From: an uncultured Collinsella sp.
GTDB taxonomy: Bacteria; Actinomycetota; Coriobacteriia; Coriobacteriales; Coriobacteriaceae
Direction: 5' to 3'
NCBI GenBank assembly: GCA_900542275.1
Contig: UQMW01000062.1
Coordinates: forward strand, 1 to 9,129
Length of the DNA: 9,129 bases
The notes below the pieces were generated by a model. The model saw only the letters and a list, made by a program, of their open reading frames with translations. It ran no database searches and had not been told where the DNA came from. Below, piece by piece: positions 7,124-9,129 of this stretch (within the stretch, counting starts at the first letter, position 1; the number at the start of each line of letters is the position of its first letter). A program made the position numbers and the translations under genes.

Positions 7124-7192
7124 AAGTTGCGGTGAATTAGGAACCGAATATGCTTTCTAGCAGCAAAAACAGACACTATTTCACCGAAACTT
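7124..7192 (-). repeat. 69-bp imperfect inverted repeat, possible interspersed element or minus-strand terminator
   Basis: The outer arms at 7124-7138 and 7178-7192 are complementary at 13 of 15 positions (AAGTTGCGGTGAATT against AAGTTTCGGTGAAAT when read on opposite strands). Inside is a small TGCT-TTCT-AGCA hairpin (7151-7162). Read on the minus strand, the structure ends in a run of five T (7125-7121), so it could terminate the cobalamin operon. No T run follows it on the plus strand. The long 39-base interior is unusual for a simple terminator and more like a small repeated palindromic element. Which of these it is cannot be decided from one copy. Confidence 0.5.
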
Positions 7193-7200
7193 ATTGAAGG

Positions 7201-7290
7201 GCCGCTTGCGCCAGTTCCGGGCGTCGTCCTCTAGCTATTGGCGGATGACGGGCTTGTAAGGGTCAAGCTTGCTCGAGGCGATCCTCCTCG
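7201..7290 (-). pseudogene. Degraded internal fragment of an IS21-family transposase (IstA-like)
   Basis: Reading the minus strand from 7279 gives ASSKLDPYKPVIRQ, then an in-frame TAG (7237-7235), then LEDDARNWRKR. IS21-family IstA proteins have a recognisable segment of the form SKLDPYKPxIxxWLxxD, followed by a KQRHTA-type motif. The TAG lies exactly where the conserved Trp (TGG) is expected. The similarity stops abruptly near 7205, just before the KQRHTA motif, where the sequence becomes AT-rich. No start, catalytic DDE residues, partner istB gene or terminal inverted repeats are in view, so this is a dead remnant. The identification is from memory of the family motif and needs a translated search. 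The right edge is uncertain and could reach the cbiJ stop. Confidence 0.5.
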
Positions 7291-7322
7291 CGGGCGGAAG
7301 GGCGCGCAGGGGCGGTGAGCGC

Positions 7323-8096
7323 CTAGCGCGCGAACTCACGTAAGAGCGCGTCTTCCACTTCCCGAAGCGAAAGGGCCCCGCTTCCCTCGGCGGGACGGGT
7401 GACCACGATGCAGCGCGCTCCCACGTCGCGCGCGGCGGCGAGCTTCTCGGCCGTGCCGCCTACGGTTCCCGAGTCCTTGGTCACAAGCCACTGGGCGCCC
7501 ACCTGCCGAAGCATCGCCTCGTTGAGCTCGCGGGTGAAGGGCCCCTGCATGCCGATGACGTGCGACGGCGAAAACCCCGCGTCGATGCACTTCGTTATAG
7601 CACCGGGCAGCGGGAGCACACGCACGAAGAAGCGCTCCGCGAAATCGGCGACGCGCGTGTAGGGAGCAAGCTCCTTGCTCCCCGTCGTGAGAAGCGCGCG
7701 ACCCGGGTTCTCGGAGAGAAAGCGCGCCGCGCAGGCGATCGACGCGACCGGCACGACGCCTTTGGGCAGCGCCTCGACCGGGCGCGCAAGGCGCAGGCAT
7801 CGTGCACCCACGGTGAGCGAAGCGGCTCGGATGTTGCCGCTTGCGAGCGTAGCGAAGGGGTGCGTGGCGTCGACGACGATGCGCGCGCCGGAAAGCTCGC
7901 GCTCCATGTCGGCATCGTCGAGCCTGCCCGCATGCACCTCGATGCCCGGAAGCTCGCCCAAAAGCTCGCCTCCGTACTCGGTTGCCGCGTAGGCACGGGC
8001 GGGGATGCCCGCCTCGCTCGCCCATTCGCACAGAAGGCGGCCCTCGGTGGTGCCGGCGAAGATGCGCAGCGCCGGCGCGGATGCGGGCGCCGTCAC
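7323..8096 (-). CDS. cbiJ: Precorrin-6A / cobalt-precorrin-6A reductase
   Basis: The enzyme reduces (cobalt-)precorrin-6A to 6B with a pyridine nucleotide during corrin ring synthesis in the cytosol. The 257-aa product is close to the usual family length. It shows the N-terminal RIFAGTTEGR (11-20) nucleotide-binding motif, VDATHPFA (75-82), TTGSKELAPY (137-146), GMQGPF (182-187) and VTKDSG (205-210), all typical of CbiJ/CobK. The start is taken as GTG at 8096, which overlaps the cbiC stop in GTGA. The open frame continues upstream to an ATG at 8366, but those 90 extra residues are Arg/Gly-rich, lie across cbiC and look like an out-of-frame shadow. The Shine-Dalgarno is weak, so translation probably depends on coupling to cbiC. 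It is the last gene of the operon. The name cobK would apply for the aerobic route; the anaerobic route is assumed. Confidence 0.92.
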   Translation of the reverse strand: MTAPASAPALRIFAGTTEGRLLCEWASEAGIPARAYAATEYGGELLGELPGIEVHAGRLDDADMERELSGARIVVDATHPFATLASGNIRAASLTVGARCLRLARPVEALPKGVVPVASIACAARFLSENPGRALLTTGSKELAPYTRVADFAERFFVRVLPLPGAITKCIDAGFSPSHVIGMQGPFTRELNEAMLRQVGAQWLVTKDSGTVGGTAEKLAAARDVGARCIVVTRPAEGSGALSLREVEDALLREFAR

Positions 8097-8734
8097 TTCG
8101 GGCCGCCTGGGCGCGTGATCTGGTAGAGCAGCGCGTTCATAATGGCGGCCGCCACGGTCGAACCGCCCTTGCGACCCCTCGCGACGATGGCCGGCACGCG
8201 TCGCGCGAGTAGCTCCTCTTTCGCCTCGACCACGTTCACAAACCCGACCGGCACCCCAACGACGAGCGCGGGTGCGATCTTCCCCGCGTCCATGAGCTCG
8301 GCGAGGCGCAGAAGTGCTGTGGGAGCGTTGCCGACGACCACGATGAGCGGACCCTCGATGCCGCAAGCTTTGTCCATGCTCGCAACGGCGCGAGTCGTGC
8401 CCGCGACACGCGCAGCAGCGGCGACATCAGGGTCGGCCATGTAGCATACGGCCTTGCAGCCGAGCTTCGCGAGCGCGGGCTTGCTTATGCCTGCAAGCGC
8501 CATGTTCGTGTCGGTGAGCACCGTGGCCCCTGCGCGCAGTACGTCGAGCGCACAGTGCGCGGCGTCATGGGTGAACACAAGGGAATCGGCGTACGAGAAG
8601 TCGGCAGTGGTGTGGATGACGCGCTTCACGACGGGCTCTTCGAGCGGCGGGAACGTGCGGCCGCCGAACTCTTCGGTGATGATCTCGAAGCTGCGCCGCT
8701 CGATGTCGCCGGGTGCCATCTCCTTGGAATCCAT
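8093..8734 (-). CDS. cbiC: Precorrin-8X methylmutase (cobalt-precorrin-8 methylmutase)
   Basis: This enzyme moves the C-11 methyl group to C-12, turning (cobalt-)precorrin-8 into cobyrinate or hydrogenobyrinate. The 213-aa product matches the family in length and motifs. VVKRVIHTTADFSYAD (35-50) carries the conserved His41, the counterpart of the catalytic His of CobH. It is followed by VLTDTNMALAGI (72-83), VVVGNAPTALLRL (132-144), VVGVPVGFVN (158-167) and ARGRKGGSTVAAAIMNALL (185-203). The ATG comes directly after the TAG of cobO with no gap. GGAG six bases upstream, inside the end of cobO, can serve as the ribosome binding site. Its own stop overlaps the cbiJ GTG. It is encoded between cobO and cbiJ in a tightly packed operon and catalyses a ring-synthesis step after the CbiJ reaction. 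Confidence 0.96.
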   Translation of the reverse strand: MDSKEMAPGDIERRSFEIITEEFGGRTFPPLEEPVVKRVIHTTADFSYADSLVFTHDAAHCALDVLRAGATVLTDTNMALAGISKPALAKLGCKAVCYMADPDVAAAARVAGTTRAVASMDKACGIEGPLIVVVGNAPTALLRLAELMDAGKIAPALVVGVPVGFVNVVEAKEELLARRVPAIVARGRKGGSTVAAAIMNALLYQITRPGGPK

Positions 8735-9129
8735 CTAGTACTCCACTCCTTCCCTTGCACATATCCCCTGAGAGTAGGGGTGTTTCTCGCACCGCATCTC
8801 GGTTATGTAGTCGGCCTTCTCCACGATCTTGCGGGAAGGTGCGCGCCCGGTGAGCGCTACTTCGACGCCGCGCGCGGACATATCGAGCGCGCGGTCCACG
8901 AGCGCCTCGTCGACAAGCCCCTTCGAAAGCGCGTCGAGCGCCTCGTCGAGCAAGAGCAGCCCCTCCTGAGCGCCCTCGAGCTCGGCGAGCGCGGAAGCGA
9001 GGTTCCCATCGTGCAGCTCGCACGTCGCGGCAAGTTCTCCCGACGTCATTGACCAGGTAAACTTGTCCGACACCTTCCCCGCGAACACGGGCACGCCGAA
9101 ATGCTCGGCGAGCAGGCGCGCCTCCCCGC
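8735..9129 (-). CDS. cobO: Corrinoid adenosyltransferase (cob(I)yrinic acid a,c-diamide adenosyltransferase), C-terminal part, cut by window edge
   Basis: This CobO/BtuR/CobA-family enzyme transfers the 5'-deoxyadenosyl group from ATP to the cobalt of a reduced corrinoid. The window contains the last 130 complete codons. The frame is open to position 9129, so the gene continues to the right, and the GTG at 9094 is an internal codon rather than a start. Recognisable family features include GVPVFAGKVSDKFTWSM near the left end of the visible protein. A LLLLDEALDALSKGLVDEAL segment (the Walker B-like LDE) follows, then VEVALTGRAPS and the diagnostic end ADYITEMRCEKHPYSQGI, which finishes in AREGVEY. 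The ATP-binding P-loop lies in the missing N-terminal part. The TAG stop is immediately followed by the cbiC ATG, so the two genes are co-translated. As the upstream-most visible gene, it shows that the cobalamin operon starts outside the window. Confidence 0.93.
   Translation of the reverse strand, partial: GEARLLAEHFGVPVFAGKVSDKFTWSMTSGELAATCELHDGNLASALAELEGAQEGLLLLDEALDALSKGLVDEALVDRALDMSARGVEVALTGRAPSRKIVEKADYITEMRCEKHPYSQGICAREGVEY

Larger units (their letters stand above)
7112..7322. other. Convergent intergenic junction between the exporter operon and the cobalamin operon
   Basis: This 211-bp gap lies between two convergent gene blocks. Its left part (about 7121-7200) is AT-rich compared with everything around it and is dominated by an imperfect inverted repeat. 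Its right part (about 7201-7322) is GC-rich and contains a transposase-like relic on the minus strand. No intact gene fits. The change in character at about 7200 is abrupt. Confidence 0.7.

Noticed and set aside
8097..8366. N-terminal extension of cbiJ to an ATG at 8366
   Set aside because: The extension overlaps cbiC in another frame, is Arg/Gly-rich and unlike any CbiJ. The GTG in the GTGA overlap gives the normal family length.

Overview
This window looks like genomic DNA from a high-GC, Gram-positive-type actinobacterium, most likely a Coriobacteriia gut commensal (Collinsella or a relative). That is a judgement from protein style, GC-rich codon use and gene content, not from a database search. 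It holds eight protein-coding genes, one of them cut by the window edge, in two convergent blocks.

Left block (about 92-7111, all on +). First comes a fused, iron-sulfur-dependent L-serine dehydratase (sdaA) closed by a clear hairpin terminator. Next is a membrane-anchored L,D-transpeptidase with PG_binding_4/VanW-like domains and a C-terminal YkuD catalytic domain, with its own TATAAT -10 box. After a strong 12-bp hairpin comes a three-gene MacA/MacB-type (YknXYZ-type) exporter operon: membrane-anchored adaptor, ABC ATPase and FtsX/MacB permease. Its genes are joined by 1-nt and 4-nt stop/start overlaps. The block covers amino-acid catabolism (serine to pyruvate and ammonia), cell-wall cross-linking and envelope export or defence.

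Right block (about 7323-9129, all on -). In transcription order it carries the C-terminal part of cobO/btuR (corrinoid adenosyltransferase), cbiC (precorrin-8X methylmutase) and cbiJ/cobK (precorrin-6A reductase). cobO abuts cbiC with no gap, and cbiC overlaps cbiJ by 4 nt, so this is the end of a cobalamin biosynthesis operon entering from the right. It reads as richer in G+C than the left block, with more GCG alanine codons.

The 211-bp junction (7112-7322) is the most unusual part. It has an AT-rich 69-bp imperfect inverted repeat, possibly an interspersed element or the operon terminator. It also has a degraded minus-strand stretch that reads like an internal fragment of an IS21-family IstA transposase with one in-frame stop. 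Together with the composition change, this suggests the B12 genes lie beside an old mobile-element-associated breakpoint, or, less interestingly, an assembly join. I found no CRISPR array, tRNA, rRNA or clearly new multi-gene system.
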